Shown here in pieces: positions 5,498 to 6,344 of a stretch of 6,344 nucleotides of DNA. The number at the start of each line of letters is the position of its first letter. Position 1 is the stretch's first letter. The position numbers and the translations under genes were made by a program. The DNA is taken from positions 1 through 6,344 of the forward strand of contig JAABRC010000116.1 in NCBI GenBank assembly GCA_011391115.1, in the 5' to 3' direction. The notes under the pieces are model-generated. The model was not told the DNA's origin and did not search any database. It saw nothing but the letters and a program-made list of their open reading frames with translations. The DNA is from Candidatus Egaibacter danicus. Lineage in GTDB: Bacteria; Pseudomonadota; Gammaproteobacteria; Burkholderiales; Burkholderiaceae.

Positions 5498-6344
5498 ATG
5501 CAAATGACATTTCGTACTACCCTGACGTTGTGCGCAGCCGCTGCGTTGATGGTTGCCTGCGGCAAAAAAGAAGAAGCCGCAGCACCAGCAGCCGCTCCGG
5601 CAGCAGCACCCGCTCCTGCAGCCAATGTGATCAAGATCGGTCACGTCGGCCCCACCAGCGGTGCCATTGCTCACCTGGGCAAGGACAACGAAAACGGTGC
5701 CAAGATGGCCATCGACGAACTCAACGCCAAGGGTGTGACCATTGGTGGCCAGAAAGTCACCCTGGAATTGATGCCTGAAGATGACGCCGGCGACCCCAAG
5801 CAGGGTACTGCTGCTGCGCAAAAGCTGGCTGATGCCAAGGTTGCTGGTGTGATCGGTCACCTGAACTCCGGCACGTCCATCCCCGCTTCCAAGATTTACA
5901 GCGACGCCAACATTCCCCAGATTTCCCCATCTGCTACCAACCCCAAGTTCACCCGCCAGGGCTACAAGACCACGTTCCGCGTAGTGGCTGACGACGTGCA
6001 TCTGGGCAGCACCCTGGGCAAGTACGCAGTCGCCACCCTCAAGGGCAAGTCCATCGGCGTGATTGATGACCGTACCGCTTACGGCCAGGGCGTTGCTGAA
6101 GAGTTCAAGAAAGCTGTTGAAGCTGCTGGCGGCAAGATCGCCGGTCACGAGTTCACCACCGACAAGGCAACCGACTTCAACGCCATCCTGACCACCCTAA
6201 AGGGCAAAAAAGTGGACGTTGTGTTCTTCGGCGGCATGGACGCTGTTGCAGGCCCCATGATCAAGCAAATGGCTCAGCTGGGCATCAAGGCCAAGTTCAT
6301 GGGCGGCGATGGTATTTGCTCAAGCGAACTGCCAAAACTGGCTG
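5498..6344 (+). CDS. Branched-chain amino acid ABC transporter substrate-binding lipoprotein, N-terminal 282 residues (cut by window edge)
   Basis: This is a LivJ/LivK-type (Peripla_BP_6 fold) binding protein that delivers Leu, Ile, Val or related compounds to a Liv ABC permease. Residues 1-20 are a signal peptide ending ALMVAC, with Cys21 the probable lipidation site; Met at -3 is not the commonest lipobox residue. Residues 22-42 are a charged GKKEE patch followed by an Ala/Pro linker with AAAP repeats, then the domain begins at NVIKIGHVGPTSG (43-55). Ligand-site motifs include NSGTSIPAS (123-131), SPSATNP (143-149), TAYGQGVAEEF (193-203) and MGGDGICSSEL (268-278). Asp271 appears to replace the Glu226 of E. 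coli LivJ. About 90-100 C-terminal residues are missing. Codons strongly favour AAG, GGC, ACC and CTG, more than in the neighbouring genes, suggesting high expression. The lipoprotein anchor and linker are as in Gram-positive binding proteins; most enteric ones are soluble. The exact substrate cannot be told. Confidence 0.92.
   Translation, partial: MQMTFRTTLTLCAAAALMVACGKKEEAAAPAAAPAAAPAPAANVIKIGHVGPTSGAIAHLGKDNENGAKMAIDELNAKGVTIGGQKVTLELMPEDDAGDPKQGTAAAQKLADAKVAGVIGHLNSGTSIPASKIYSDANIPQISPSATNPKFTRQGYKTTFRVVADDVHLGSTLGKYAVATLKGKSIGVIDDRTAYGQGVAEEFKKAVEAAGGKIAGHEFTTDKATDFNAILTTLKGKKVDVVFFGGMDAVAGPMIKQMAQLGIKAKFMGGDGICSSELPKLA

Noticed and set aside
5212..5634. Minus-strand open frame with an Ala/Gly-rich N-terminus
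   Set aside because: Its apparent Ala/Gly repeat is the reverse complement of the Ala/Pro linker of the binding protein, and it runs antisense into the gene after holC.
5405..6148. Minus-strand open frame of 247 codons opposite the binding protein gene
   Set aside because: The opposite frame is clearly a LivJ-type protein with intact motifs. Strong codon bias keeps the antisense frame open, and its product has runs of Cys, Gly and Phe from the Ala/Pro linker and Lys codons.

Overview
The window reads as ordinary chromosomal core from a Gram-negative betaproteobacterium. It is most like Burkholderiales and probably Comamonadaceae-like, inferred from protein sequence character, GC-rich codon use and gene order; no database search was possible. 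Every substantial gene is recognisable or sits in a recognisable operon. I see no insertion sequence, phage, CRISPR array, tRNA or rRNA.

Left half, minus strand, in transcription order from about 3047 down to 1: lptF, lptG, cbiX (short sirohydrochlorin chelatase) and the first 123 codons of a cysB-family regulator that runs off the left edge. lptF and lptG share a 4-base ATGA overlap, and the cbiX ribosome binding site lies directly after the lptG stop codon, so these three look co-transcribed. cysB follows after 56 bases. That gap holds a candidate -10 box and a perfect 8-bp inverted repeat touching the start codon. LptF and LptG form the inner-membrane part of the lipopolysaccharide exporter. 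CbiX probably supplies iron-loaded sirohydrochlorin (siroheme) for sulfite or nitrite reductase, which fits its place next to a CysB sulfur regulator.

Right half, plus strand: pepA (leucyl aminopeptidase) starts only 23 bases from lptF and diverges from it. It is followed by holC (DNA polymerase III chi) and a small unidentified gene that overlaps holC by 1 or 4 bases. The divergent lptFG/pepA-holC arrangement is shared with Escherichia coli, but valS, which follows holC there, is absent here.

After a 177-base non-coding region comes the 5' part of a gene for a lipoprotein-type branched-chain amino acid ABC transporter substrate-binding protein, cut by the right edge. The spacer is the least ordinary part of the window. 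It holds a 15-codon open reading frame with a consensus Shine-Dalgarno sequence and several Leu, Ile and Val codons. A weak hairpin overlaps the last codons and is followed by five Ts, then the transporter gene's ribosome binding site. This resembles a leader-peptide attenuator, but it is a hypothesis only.
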